This document shows, one piece after another, positions 58,801-63,784 of a stretch of 64,000 nucleotides of DNA. The position numbers were made by a program, and so were the translations under genes. Source of the stretch: Clostridium pasteurianum (GTDB lineage: Bacteria; Bacillota; Clostridia; Clostridiales; Clostridiaceae); NCBI RefSeq assembly GCF_001705235.1, contig NZ_MCGV01000001.1:992001-1056000 (forward strand), read 5' to 3'. How positions within the stretch are numbered: position 1 is the first letter of the stretch; each line of letters starts with the position of its first letter. Under the pieces are notes generated by a model. That model did no database searches. It had not been told where the DNA came from and saw nothing but the letters and a program-made list of their open reading frames with translations.

Positions 58801-61525
58801 TTCCAGTTGTTCCTGATGTATATATTACATATGCTAAATTTTCCGCACTAGCTGTTTTACCTAAGTTAGCATTACTTTCTTTGTATAATTCTTCATCATT
58901 TAAGCTGCATACTTCTACGTTATTTTTATTTATTCTGTCTTTAAACTTGTTTTCTACTAATACTAGCTTTGTTTCACTGTTTTCTAGCATATATTCTATT
59001 CTGTCATCTGGATATTCTGGGTCTATTGGCATATATGCTCCCCCTGCTTTTAATATACCCATTATTCCTACTATCATTTCTAAGGAACGCTTCACCATTA
59101 TTCCTACTATTGAGTCCGCTCCTACGCCTTTTTTCGTTAGTGTTCTTCCTAATGAATTAGCTCTTTCATTTAGCTCTTTGTAAGTTAGACTCTGGTTTTC
59201 ATATACTACTGCAATGTTGTCTGGAGTCTTTTCCACCTGCATTTCGAAGAGTTCACTTACTACCTTACCTTCTGGATATTCTCCTTCCGTATTATTGAAC
59301 TTTTCTAGTATACTGCGTTCTTCTTCGCTTAGTATTTCTATATCCTTAATCTTAATTTCTTCATTGCTTGTCGTTTCTTTCACTATATTTAAAAAATGAT
59401 TTATCATTCTTTTGATAGTTTCATATTTATACAAGCTAGTTGCGTAACTCAAATTAAAACAAATTTCCTCTTTGACTTCTCTTGCATCAATTGTAATATC
59501 AAATTTTTCTATGCTTCCAGTTAATTTATATGGCTTAAAAATACTATTCTCTATTTCTATTTTGTATTCTTCCATATTGTCCAAAATAAACATAACATCA
59601 AATAAAGGATTTCTTCCTAAATCTCTATCTATATCTATTTTGTCTACAATTTTTTCAAACTGATAATCTTGATTTTCGTATGCTTTTAAAGCCTTATTTC
59701 TTACTATTTTTAAATAATCCCTAAAGCCTAAATCATTATTTACAGTACTTCTTATTGCCAAAGTATTTACGAACATACCTATTAAGTTTTCTAGGTCTGC
59801 GTGATTTCTACCAGCTATTGGACTTCCAACTACTATATCTTCTTGTCCGCTATATTTTGATAATAGTATATTTATATTTGCTAATAGTACCATGTACATA
59901 GTACTTCCAGTTTCTTTAGCTATCTTTCTTAATTTTTCAGTTGTTTTCTTATCTAAAACAAAATTTATACTTCTACCCTTGAAGTCTTTAACTTTTGGTC
60001 TTTTATAATCTGTAGGTAAGCTTAATACTGGTACTTCGTCACTAAATTCCTTTAACCAATATTGTTCCTGTTTTTTTAATTCTTCACTTTCATTCTTCTT
60101 TAACTGCCATGCAGAATAATCCTTATATTGTATCTTTAATTCTCCTAAATCCTTTTCTGCATATAAGTCGCTAATTTCCCTTGTTAGTATAGCTATTGAG
60201 ACTCCGTCTGATACTATATGGTGCATATCAAAAAACATAATATGTCTTTCTTTTTCTAATTTTATAATTCCTACCCTTAATAATGGTGCTTTTTCTAAAT
60301 CAAACGGTCTTATAAATTCTTCAAACTTTTCTTTCACTTCTTCTTCATTTTTTATTTCTATTTTCTCTATTTCAAATTGTATTTCATTAGCTTTATTAAT
60401 TCTTTGCACTATCTTATCATCTTTAGTGTAAAAGCTTGTCCTTAATGTCTCATGCCTATTTATTAACTTTATAAAGGCTTCCTGCATTCTATCTATTTCA
60501 AACATACCCTCTATCTCTAAAGCTCCAGGCATATTGTATACAGTACTGTCCTTATCAATCTCTTGAAGCATATATGTTCTCTTTTGAGCTGATGAGGCTT
60601 CATAATACTGTTTTTCATTTACTCTTTCTATTTCTTCATATTCTTTTTTACTAATAGCCTCTATATACTCACTTAATCCTTTAATACTCCCTTTGCTAAA
60701 TATTTCTCTTAGCGGTATTTCTACATTCAATTTTTTATAAATTCTGCCTATTAAAGTTGTTGCATTTAACGAATGTCCACCCAATTCAAAGAAGTCATCA
60801 TTTATTCCTATATTAGTTACACCTAATACGTCCTGCCATATCTCTACTAACTTCTCTTCTAACTCATTTCTTGGTGCTTCGTACTCTGCTCCTGTGTTGA
60901 TTTTTCCCTGTGGCTCTGGTAATACTCTTCTATCCACTTTACCATTTGGTGTTAATGGCATGCTTTCTAGTTTTATAAAGTATGCTGGAACCATGTAATC
61001 TGGTAGAGATTTTTTTAGCTCTTCTCTTAATTCACCTACGGTGTATTCTTTTTCTCCTACATAGTACGAACATAGGTACTTACTTCCTACTTCCCCTTTT
61101 GCTAAAACTACTGTTTCCTTTATTCCTTCTATTTTTGATAATCTATTTTCGATTTCTCCAAGCTCTATCCTAAAGCCTCTTATTTTAACCTGATGATCTA
61201 TTCTCCCTAGATACTCCATATTCCCATCAGGCAATACTCTAACTAAATCTCCTGATCTATATATTTTCTCTTTTGGGTTGTATGGATTCTTAACAAATCT
61301 TTCTGCTGTTAGCTTTTCGTTATTTAAATATCCTCTCGCTACACCATCTCCTCCAACACATAATTCTCCTGCAATGCCTATTGGCTGAATTTTTAAATTT
61401 TCATTCATTACATATGTCGTTAGCGTTGGAATCGGCTTTCCTATATTGCTTACTCCCTTTTCTATATCTTCACTTGTTATTTCTTTAAAGGTTACGTGAA
61501 CTGTTGTCTCCGTTATTCCATACAT
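40874..61525 (-). CDS. Nonribosomal peptide synthetase, rest of module 1 to C domain of module 7
   Basis: The frame is open from 61627, just after an in-frame TAG. 61525 is only the first ATG, inside the A domain (MYGITETT), and has no ribosome binding site, so this part is best read as the continuation of 61628-63784. Order: end of A1, T1; C2-A2(Ser)-T2-E2; C3-A3(Thr)-T3; C4-A4(unassigned)-T4-E4; C5-A5(Ser)-T5; C6-A6(Leu)-T6; C7; then a tail of Asp and Phe (NFDFDFED). All seven C and E active sites keep HHxxxDG. C3 and C5, which follow E domains, are of the D-donor type. Without the stop the first subunit would have about 7635 residues, which is very large even for this family. Confidence 0.9.
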   Translation of the reverse strand: MYGITETTVHVTFKEITSEDIEKGVSNIGKPIPTLTTYVMNENLKIQPIGIAGELCVGGDGVARGYLNNEKLTAERFVKNPYNPKEKIYRSGDLVRVLPDGNMEYLGRIDHQVKIRGFRIELGEIENRLSKIEGIKETVVLAKGEVGSKYLCSYYVGEKEYTVGELREELKKSLPDYMVPAYFIKLESMPLTPNGKVDRRVLPEPQGKINTGAEYEAPRNELEEKLVEIWQDVLGVTNIGINDDFFELGGHSLNATTLIGRIYKKLNVEIPLREIFSKGSIKGLSEYIEAISKKEYEEIERVNEKQYYEASSAQKRTYMLQEIDKDSTVYNMPGALEIEGMFEIDRMQEAFIKLINRHETLRTSFYTKDDKIVQRINKANEIQFEIEKIEIKNEEEVKEKFEEFIRPFDLEKAPLLRVGIIKLEKERHIMFFDMHHIVSDGVSIAILTREISDLYAEKDLGELKIQYKDYSAWQLKKNESEELKKQEQYWLKEFSDEVPVLSLPTDYKRPKVKDFKGRSINFVLDKKTTEKLRKIAKETGSTMYMVLLANINILLSKYSGQEDIVVGSPIAGRNHADLENLIGMFVNTLAIRSTVNNDLGFRDYLKIVRNKALKAYENQDYQFEKIVDKIDIDRDLGRNPLFDVMFILDNMEEYKIEIENSIFKPYKLTGSIEKFDITIDAREVKEEICFNLSYATSLYKYETIKRMINHFLNIVKETTSNEEIKIKDIEILSEEERSILEKFNNTEGEYPEGKVVSELFEMQVEKTPDNIAVVYENQSLTYKELNERANSLGRTLTKKGVGADSIVGIMVKRSLEMIVGIMGILKAGGAYMPIDPEYPDDRIEYMLENSETKLVLVENKFKDRINKNNVEVCSLNDEELYKESNANLGKTASAENLAYVIYTSGTTGKPKGVMIEHKGIVNRINWMQKKYNISSKDVILQKTTYTFDVSVWEILWWSFVGAQVRMLVPGGEKDPREITKSIKEGKITVLHFVPSMLNVFMDYVISEDKVEDIESLEKVFTSGEALKVEQANIFNEEIGRVNNTRLINLYGPTEASVDVTYYECREKEEMIPIGKPIDNTKIYIVDKNNKMLPIGVAGELCISGCGVARGYLNNEKLTNEKFAQNPYEPGEKMYRTGDLARWLPDGNIEYLGRIDHQVKIRGFRIELGEIESNILKLEGIKETIVLARDGAVNKYLCAYYVGEKEYSVGEFREELKKSMPDYMVPSYFIKLESMPLTLNGKINRKALPEPQGKIDTGAEYEAPRNEIEQKLVQIWEDVLGVQDIGINDDFFSLGGDSIKSIQVISRAKAKGYYFEVKDVFNNSNIKALSKCVKKNAVTISQDEVVGEVELTPIQKWFFEMNFEEEHHLNQSVMLFSKDGFEKEALEKAFEAIIIHHDALRMVYKKENGEVHQINRGTSEKLYDLNVYEGLNEKEITEKCDEIQGGINLHDGPLVKLGLFKTYEGDHLLVAIHHLVIDGVSWRILFEDLSRAYEMTKNGEDIILQDKTTSFKEWAVEQKKYADSYSIRKQLEYWNGIDKYEIRKLPKDKEAAVSRIKDLRSVGFNLTKEETEKLLKHVNKAYNTEIEDLLLTALALTISKWTGEGNILVNLESHGREEIIKNVDITRTVGWFTSQYPVVLNSNSDDLETIIKNIKDSLRRVPDKGIEYGIIKYLSNNQINDKLKPEICFNYLGQFDEDINNNIFKVSSLSSGNSIGLKNKSLYLLEFSAILIDKNMNLKLKYNTEEYNDETIKALINDYKDNLTKIIKHCMGKDKTEKTAADVTKENINLQQLKPYLKDIDNIKNIYPLTPMQEGMLYHTLADDKPELYNEQLAIKIKGHLDIDLLKQSFNRLVQRHDVLRTTFDYENFNKNMQIVFRERTSYVEYKDVSKEKFDKELYIKNIMSENRKKGFNLSKDALIKLIIVKIERNSYSLILNNHHIIMDGWCLNIIMMELFKVYNELKYGYKAALKDVVPYSEYIEWLNNRDEKAAKEYWKNYLLDYNEATLLPFQNNKVKGEYKDAQVDFVIEEDVTKKLQTIARNNKVTINTILQSIWSLLLQKYNNSSDSVFGYVVSGRNPEVKGIENMLGLFINTVPLRVKTKEDMTFKELLANVNKSFIESSKYDFYSLANTQALSQIGKKLINNIMIFENYPVDSEGINNEILAKNDLQIIGFKSEEQTNYNFNVIVSYQDNISIKFNFNESLYSENNVIKIKEHFENLVKQIIENEEVLVKDIEIINEEEKHRLLVEFNDTKADYPRNKTINELFEKHAEKTPDDIAVVYEDKKMSYKELNERANSLARALREKGVGKDVIVGMLVERSVNMIVGIMGILKAGGAYMPIDPDYPEDRIEYTLENSKATIVLTQDKFKNKIKNKDIKICDINNEEFYKYRSTNLGKTADSNSLAYIIYTSGTTGKPKGVMIEHNNVVRLMFNDKMPFDFSNKDIWTMFHSYCFDFSVWEMYGALLYGGRLIVVPKIVAKDSEKYLDLLKKEKVTVLNQTPSAFYNLMNVEANSDGRKLNLRYIIFGGEALNPQKLSKWKQKYQETKIINMYGITETTVHVTFKEITSEDIEKGVSNIGKPIPTLTTYVMNEDLKIQPIGIAGELCVGGDGVARGYLNNEKLTAERFVKNPYNPKEKIYRSGDLVRVLPDGNMEYLGRIDHQVKIRGFRIELGEIENRLSKIEGIKETVVLAKGEVGSKYLCAYYVGEEEYTVGELREELKKSLPDYMVPAYFIKLESMPLTPNGKVDRRVLPEPQGKINTGAEYEAPRNELEEKLVEIWQDVLGLTNIGINDNFFELGGHSLNATTLTGRISKVLNVEVPLKEIFSNGNIKGLSKYIATISSKQYEAIEKVDEKQYYEVSSAQKRMYMLQEFDKDSTAYNMPRALEILGQIEIEKIKNVFISLIERHETLRTSFYTKDDKIVQRINKANEIQFEIEKIEIKNEEEVKEKFEEFIRPFDLEKAPLLRVAIIKLEKERHIMFFDMHHIASDGVSMSILTKEFSKLYSGKDLGELKVQYKDYSAWQLKKIESKEFKKQEQYWLKEFSDEVPVLNLPTDYKRPRVKDFRGRSINFVLDKETTEKLRKIAKETGSTMYMVLLANINILLSKYSGQEDIVVGSPIAGRNHADLENLIGMFVNTLAIRSTLNDELSFRDYLKTVRNKATKAYENQDYQFEEIVDKIDIDRDLGRNPLFDVMFVLQNMEEAKVEINDLIFRTYNTNDNVEKFDITITAEEREEEIYFNLSYATSLYKHGTIERMKKHLLNIIEEIGQNAEIKIKDIELIDEEEKHKLLIEFNDTKAAYPREKTINELFEEEVEKIPDNIAVVCEDKKLTYKELNEKANSLARVLKKKGIGAESIVGIMVKRSLEMIVGIMGILKAGGAYMPIDPEYPDDRIEYMLENSKTEIVLTENKFKEKIKNEEIDVCDLKGEELYKEDCANLGKTASAKNLAYVIYTSGTTGKPKGVMINHSSVINTLMFLQKNYPMDKEGAYLQKTNYVFDVSVSEIFGWFIGGGKLIVLNNGYEKDAKYILKSIIDNSISHINFTSSMFNLFLNELDNNIRNIESLKYILTAGETLRIENNKVFKSLIKSTRIENLYGPTEATVYSTKYSLKDIFDNIPIGKPIDNAKMYIVDKNTKLVPIGVVGELCIGGDGLARGYLNNKELTEEKFVANPYEPGQKMYRTGDLARWLSDGNIEYLGRMDHQVKIRGFRIELGEIESNLLKIEGIKEVVVLAREKAGNNYLCAYYIGEKEYSVGQLREELKKSIPDYMLPSYFIKLKSIPLTPNGKVDRKALPEPQGKINTGAEYEAPRNEVEKQLVEIWQDVLDIDEIGINDDFFNLGGDSIKSIQVISRAKAKGYYFEVKDVFNNSNIKALSKWVKKNAVTISQDEVVGEVELTPIQKRFFERNFEEKQHWDQAVMLFSKNGFEKEILEKVFKAIIIHHDALRMVYKNENGEIHQINRGTGEKLYDLNVYEGLNEEEITEKCNQIQDSIDLEEGPLVKLGLFKTHKGDHLLIAIHHLVIDGVSWRILFEDLSKAYEMTKNGEDIILQDKTTSFKEWAVEQKEYADSYRIRKQLEYWKGIDKCDIRKLPKDREVAVTKMADLRSIGFNLTEQQTETLLKNVNKAYNTEINDILLTALGLAISKWTGSENTLVNLEGHGREEIIKNVDITRTVGWFTSQYPVVLNSNSNDLEATIKNIKDSLRRVPDKGIGYGIIKYLSKDKMEFRLKPEISFNYLGQFDEDINNDIFNMSPLSSGNSIGLNNKGLYSLDFSGILIDKKLNIDIRYNDKEYKDETIKKLIQEYRNNLITIIEHCMNKDKSEKTAADVTKENITLQQLKPYLKDIDNIKNIYSLTPMQEGMLYHALADNKSEAYNEELVIKIKGQLDISLLNESFNRLVERHDILRTVFDYENFNRDMQIVFYKRKANVRYVDISHEKFDKEDYIDKAVKNDKKQGFDLNKDVLIKLTIIKTEEDVYNLILNNHHIIMDGWCLNIIMLELFKIYNELKFGYKAKLEEAVPYSEYIEWLNNKDREAAKYYWTNYLADYDEAAIVPFENKENSKEYKKSEVAFEIKRDMTKKLEVIARENKVTINTIMQSVWALLIQKYNNSNDSVFGYVVSGRNAEVKGIESMLGLFINTVPLRVKTENNMTFKELLSNINKSFAESSQWDFYPLADIQGLSDVKEKLVNNIMVFENYPVDSDGINNEILDKNDLKIVNVEAQEQTNYNFNLLVIYQDTISIKFNFNESVYSKDNVLKIKDHFENLVSQIIKDEEIKIKDIEILSEEERSILEKFNNTEGEYPEGKVVSELFEMQVEKTPDNIAVVYEKQSLTYKELNERANLLGRTLTKKGVGADSIVGIMVKRSLEMIVGIMGILKAGGAYMPIDPEYPDDRIEYMLENSETKLVLVENKFKDRINKNNVEVCSLNDEELYKESNANLGKTASAENLAYVIYTSGTTGKPKGVMIEHKGIVNRINWMQKKYNISSKDVILQKTTYTFDVSVWEILWWSFVGAQVRILVPGGEKDPREITKSIKEGKITVLHFVPSMLNVFMDYVISEDKVEDIESLEKVFTSGEALKVEQANIFNEEIGRVNNTRLINLYGPTEASVDVTYYECREKEEKIPIGKPIDNTKIYIVDKNNKMLPIGVAGELCISGCGVARGYLNNEKLTNEKFAQNPYEPGEKMYRTGDLARWLPDGNIEYLGRIDHQVKIRGFRIELGEIESNILKLEGIKETIVLARDGAVNKYLCAYYVGEKEYSVGEFREELKKSMPDYMVPLYFIKLESMPLTLNGKINRKALPEPQGKIDTGAEYEAPRNEIEQKLVQIWEDVLGVQDIGINDDFFELGGHSLKATTLVGRIYKVLNVEVPLREIFSKRNIKVLSEYIDSVSKKEYEAIEKVEEKEYYEASSAQKRMYMLQELDKDSIAYNMPGALEILGDFDIKRMQEVFIKLIERHETLRTSFYSKGDKIVQKITKIHEINFEIEQIEVKSEEEVEKKFQKFIRPFELDKVPLLRAGIIKLEEKRHVMFFDMHHIVSDGVSMSILTREFSDLYTGKDLGELKVQYKDYSAWQLKKRESEDFKKQEEYWLGEFSGEIPVLNLPTDYKRPKVKEFNGRSINFVLDKETTERLREIAKETGSTMYMMLMANINILLSKYSGQEDIIIGSPIAGRNHVDLENVIGMFVNTLAIRSSVNSEASFKQYLKTVKSKALKAFENQDYQFEELVDKIDVDRDLSRNPLFDIVFVLQNMEEAKMKIKDLTFKPYDINDDIEKFDMTMMAVEGKEEIYFKLSYATSIYKEETIERMINHFLNIVKVTVRNIEVKLKDIEIVSEEEKRKLLVEFNDTSVDYSKDKTITELFEEQVERTPQNTAVVFKDEKLTYKELNEKANSLARVIAQKGICQDDIVGIMVENSIEMIVGIMAILKAGGAYLPIDPEYPEDRIEYMLENSKTNIVLTKGKLKEKITGDKREIYDLDNEELYKESKSNLGKTSKANNLAYVIYTSGTTGKPKGVMMEHKGLVNLSLWHNRYYEVTEEDRATKYAGVGFDASVWEIFPYIIAGAAIHVIYDSIRLNIELLNDYYEKNKITISFLPTQIFEQFIQQKNQSLRKLLTGADRLKVYKEQTYELINNYGPTENAVVTTSFRIDKEYRNIPIGRPIDNVRIYIVDENNKLLPIGVAGELCVSGDGLARGYINNEELTKEKFAANPYESGQRMYRTGDLARWIPNGNIEYLGRIDHQVKIRGFRIELGEIENNLLKLEEIKEVVVLAREKEENKYLCAYYVGEKEYNISELREELKKSLPDYMIPAYFIKLESMPLTPNGKVDRKALPEPDGKINTGVKYEAPRNELEKQLVEIWEDVLDVCDIGINDNFFEIGGHSLKATTLIGRIYKKLNIEVPLKEIFSRGSIKGLSEYIESINKTEYEAIERVEEQECYEASSAQKRMYMLQELDKDSTAYNVPGSLEVLGKFEIERMQEAFIKLIERHETLRTSFYTVDNKIVQMVNKASEIQFEIEKIEVRTEEEIQEKIKEFIRPFDLGTAPLLRAAVIKLEEERYIMIFDMHHIVSDGISMSILTKEISQLYIGKDLGELKVQYKDYSAWQLNKKASEEYKRQEEYWLQEFSREIPVLKLPTDYARPKTKDFKGDSISFVLDKETTEGLRNIAKKTETTMYMVLLANINVVLSKYSEQEDIVVGSPIAGRNHVDLENLIGVFVNTLAIRSHVNGELSFKEYLKTVKNKALKAYENQDYQFEELASKVEKYRNLSRNPLFDVMFVLENEGEAKIEVEGLTFKPYILSNKMEKFDITIAASEGTEEIKFNFSYATSLYKRETMEDMIECFKHMIKVSSSNLDIAIKDISLMTNNEAYDFLSKTKSSNFNKDNFDFDFED
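40960..42260 (-). other. NRPS C domain of module 7, C-terminal end of the first subunit
   Basis: A full C domain (SSAQKRMYML, HHIVSDG, RNPLFDVMFV) with no A domain after it in the same protein. It ends in an acidic tail (DNFDFDFED) that could dock to the half C domain at the start of the next subunit. Confidence 0.8.
42290..45330 (-). other. NRPS module 6: C - A(Leu) - T
   Basis: C6 45330-44060 (HHIVSDG), A6 44030-42550 with pocket D-A-W-F-L-G-N-V-V-K, a known leucine code, T6 42520-42290 (IGGHSLKA). No epimerisation. This A domain is clearly different from the Ser and Thr copies around it. Confidence 0.8.
45370..48500 (-). other. NRPS module 5: C (D-acceptor type) - A(Ser) - T
   Basis: C5 48500-47210 (YSLTPMQEGMLYH, HHIIMDG), A5 47190-45620 with the serine pocket D-V-W-H-F-S-L-V-D-K, T5 45590-45370 (LGGHSLKA). 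Confidence 0.8.
48560..52970 (-). other. NRPS module 4: C - A(unassigned) - T - E
   Basis: C4 52970-51700 (HHIASDG, Ala in place of the usual Val), A4 51690-50140, T4 50110-49890 (LGGDSIKS), E4 49860-48560 (HHLVIDG). The pocket reads D-V-S-N-L-A-L-V-Y-K, which matches no code I know; Ser in place of Trp at position 239 hints at a larger side chain. The product is a D-residue. Confidence 0.7.
53010..56130 (-). other. NRPS module 3: C (D-acceptor type) - A(Thr) - T
   Basis: C3 56130-54850 (YPLTPMQEGMLYH, HHIIMDG), A3 54800-53260 with pocket D-F-W-N-I-G-M-V-H-K, the canonical threonine code, T3 53240-53010 (LGGHSLNA). It is nearly the same DNA as the interrupted A1. Confidence 0.8.
56180..60620 (-). 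other. NRPS module 2: C - A(Ser) - T - E
   Basis: C2 60620-59340 (HHIVSDG), A2 59335-57790 with the serine pocket D-V-W-H-F-S-L-V-D-K, T2 57770-57540, E2 57500-56180 (HHLVIDG, GWFTSQYP). Gives D-Ser. Confidence 0.8.
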
Positions 61526-61627
61526 ATTGATAATTTTTGTTTCTTGATATTTTTGTTTCCATTTACTTAGCTTTTGAGGATTTAAAGCTTCTCCTCCAAA
61601 TATAATATATCTTAAATTTAACTTTCT

Positions 61628-61630
61628 CTA
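61628..61630 (-). other. In-frame TAG inside the module 1 A domain
   Basis: Codons GAC TAG AGA AAG here, GAC GGG AGA AAG in the near-identical module 3 copy (53979-53987). Frame continues without shift on both sides. Two base changes are needed, so a single-base sequencing error does not explain it. Confidence 0.9.
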
Positions 61631-63784
61631 GTCACTATTTGCTTCTATGTTCATTAAATTATAAAATGCTGATGGTGTTTGATTTAATACTGTTACCTTT
61701 TCTTTTTTCAGTAGCTCTAAATATTTCTCAGAATCTTTAGCTACTATCTTAGGCACTACTATTAGCCTTCCACCGTAAAGTAAAGCTCCATACATTTCCC
61801 ATACTGAAAAATCAAAGCAGTATGAATGGAACATTGTCCATATATCTTTGTTACTAAAATCAAATGGCATTTTATCATTAAACATAAGTCTAACCACATT
61901 GTTATGCTCTATCATAACACCCTTAGGTTTTCCCGTTGTTCCTGATGTGTATATTATATACGCTAAGCTATTTGAATCTGCCGTTTTACCTAGATTAGTA
62001 CTTCTGTACTTATAAAACTCTTCATTATTTATGTCACATATTTTTATATCTTTATTTTTTATTTTATTTTTAAATTTATCCTGAGTTAATACTATTGTTG
62101 CTTTACTATTTTCAAGGGTATATTCTATTCTGTCCTCTGGATAGTCGGGGTCTATTGGCATATATGCTCCTCCTGCCTTCAAAATACCCATTATTCCTAC
62201 TATCATGTTGACAGATCTCTCTACAAGCATTCCTACTATTACATCTTTACCTACTCCCTTTTCTCTTAAGGCCCTTGCTAAAGAGTTCGCCCTTTCATTT
62301 AGCTCTTTATAGCTCATCTTTTTATCTTCATATACAACTGCAATATCATCCGGTGTCTTTTCTGCATACTTCTCAAATAATTCATTTATCATTTTATTCC
62401 TTGGGTAATCTGCCTTTGTATCATTAAATTCTACTAATAATCTGTGCTTTTCTCTGTCTGTAACTACATCTATATCATTAATATTTTTGTCACTGTCTTT
62501 TATAATATTTTCAACTAAATGTTTTATATTAGTAACAACATTTTCTATTGGTATGAATTTTTCAAATGCATCAATGGCATAATCAAAATTAATTTCAACA
62601 TCCTTATCCTCATCAAATTCTCGAATAAATACAGCTAAAGCATTTCTTTCATGCATATTACTTAATGTTTTTATATCTGTTTTTGTTCCATTAAAAACTG
62701 CTGCATAGTTATGATTTTCATAAGATAAGGTTATATCAAACAATTTCTGATCTCTATCTTTAGAAATACTTGTGTAAATTTCTCCAAAAGAGAGCTTTTG
62801 GTGTCTATAGCATGCCTTTAGCTCCATCTTTATTTCATTCATTAATTCCGAAAAATTCTTTTCTTTTGATACTTCTATCTTTAAAGGTATAACATTGGCA
62901 AAATGACCTACTATTTGCTTATGGCTAGCTTTTCTTCTATTTAATATAGGAACTCCAATTACTACCTCTTTTGAATTAGAAACTCTTGCAAAATATGTAC
63001 TTAATACACCAAGAAAAAAATGAAATACAGAACATTTTTCCTTGGTGCAGTATTCTATTATTTGATTATATATATTTCTCTTTATTATTACACTTTCTCT
63101 ATTACTAAATGCCAGTTTATTACTTTTAATATTTCTAACAAATATATTTTGAGGAATACATTTAAATTTATCTTTCCAAAATTCTCTATCCTTCAAATAC
63201 TTATCCGATTCTCTATACGATTCATTATCTCTTATAAATTCCAAGTAAGAATGTTTTTCTATCTCATTTTGAGAATTATCTATTTCATTGTAATTACTAA
63301 CTAATTCTCTAACTATAATCGAATGTCCCCATCCATCTGATATTATGTGATGCACCCTAGAAAAATAAAAATATCTATTTTCATCTACTTTAATAAGTAC
63401 AATTTCAAATAGATTATCATTACTATTGAAATCAAATGGTTTTAAAAATTCTTCTTGCATCCATTCTAATGAAAACTTTTCAGAATACTCTTTTGATGAA
63501 AAATCATAAAATGGCACCTTATATTCTATTTTTTTCAATATTTTCTGAAATGGTTTACCATCATGTTCCTCTATTCTAATTCTTAAACTATCATTATCTC
63601 CAATGAGTTTTTGTACAGCCTTTTGGAAACTTAAATAATTAATGTTACCCTTAATATCAGCATAACCGCCAATATTGTATATTGGCTTATTTTTATATAA
63701 ACATTGTTCGGTCCATACATCCTTTTGATATGATGTTAAAGGATACTTTTCCACTTCTTGATTGTCTAATTGCTCTTTTAACAT
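61628..63784 (-). CDS. Nonribosomal peptide synthetase, N-terminal part (starter C and first half of A1)
   Basis: 718 residues from ATG 63784, ending at the in-frame TAG. The frame opens at ATG 63859, but 63784 is preferred because it is preceded by GGGGGTATACAAAAA, almost the same as the site of the second synthetase gene. It contains a C domain (about 15-430, HHIISDGW) and the A domain up to QTPSAFYNLMN, including the ATP-binding YTSGTTGKPKG. As it stands the protein lacks half the A domain and all of T1, so it could not load an amino acid alone. Function needs read-through, or the gene is broken. First gene of the operon. Confidence 0.85.
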   Translation of the reverse strand: MLKEQLDNQEVEKYPLTSYQKDVWTEQCLYKNKPIYNIGGYADIKGNINYLSFQKAVQKLIGDNDSLRIRIEEHDGKPFQKILKKIEYKVPFYDFSSKEYSEKFSLEWMQEEFLKPFDFNSNDNLFEIVLIKVDENRYFYFSRVHHIISDGWGHSIIVRELVSNYNEIDNSQNEIEKHSYLEFIRDNESYRESDKYLKDREFWKDKFKCIPQNIFVRNIKSNKLAFSNRESVIIKRNIYNQIIEYCTKEKCSVFHFFLGVLSTYFARVSNSKEVVIGVPILNRRKASHKQIVGHFANVIPLKIEVSKEKNFSELMNEIKMELKACYRHQKLSFGEIYTSISKDRDQKLFDITLSYENHNYAAVFNGTKTDIKTLSNMHERNALAVFIREFDEDKDVEINFDYAIDAFEKFIPIENVVTNIKHLVENIIKDSDKNINDIDVVTDREKHRLLVEFNDTKADYPRNKMINELFEKYAEKTPDDIAVVYEDKKMSYKELNERANSLARALREKGVGKDVIVGMLVERSVNMIVGIMGILKAGGAYMPIDPDYPEDRIEYTLENSKATIVLTQDKFKNKIKNKDIKICDINNEEFYKYRSTNLGKTADSNSLAYIIYTSGTTGKPKGVMIEHNNVVRLMFNDKMPFDFSNKDIWTMFHSYCFDFSVWEMYGALLYGGRLIVVPKIVAKDSEKYLELLKKEKVTVLNQTPSAFYNLMNIEANSD

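Larger units (their letters stand above)
60640..63784 (-). other. NRPS module 1: starter C - A(Thr, interrupted by TAG) - T
   Basis: C1 about 63700-62480 (LTSYQKDVWTEQ, HHIISDGW), A1 62430-60910, T1 60880-60640 (LGGHSLNA). The pocket residues D-F-W-N lie before the stop and I-G-M-V-H-K after it; together they give threonine. A C domain in the first module usually means an acyl starter. Confidence 0.75.

Noticed and set aside
61525-61627. ATG 61525 as the true start of a separate synthetase gene
   Set aside because: It is in the middle of an A domain, has no ribosome binding site, and the frame is homologous all the way back to the TAG.
31139-63304. Dozens of hydrophobic plus-strand frames in the synthetase region, often repeated
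   Set aside because: They are antisense shadows; they repeat only because the synthetase modules repeat.
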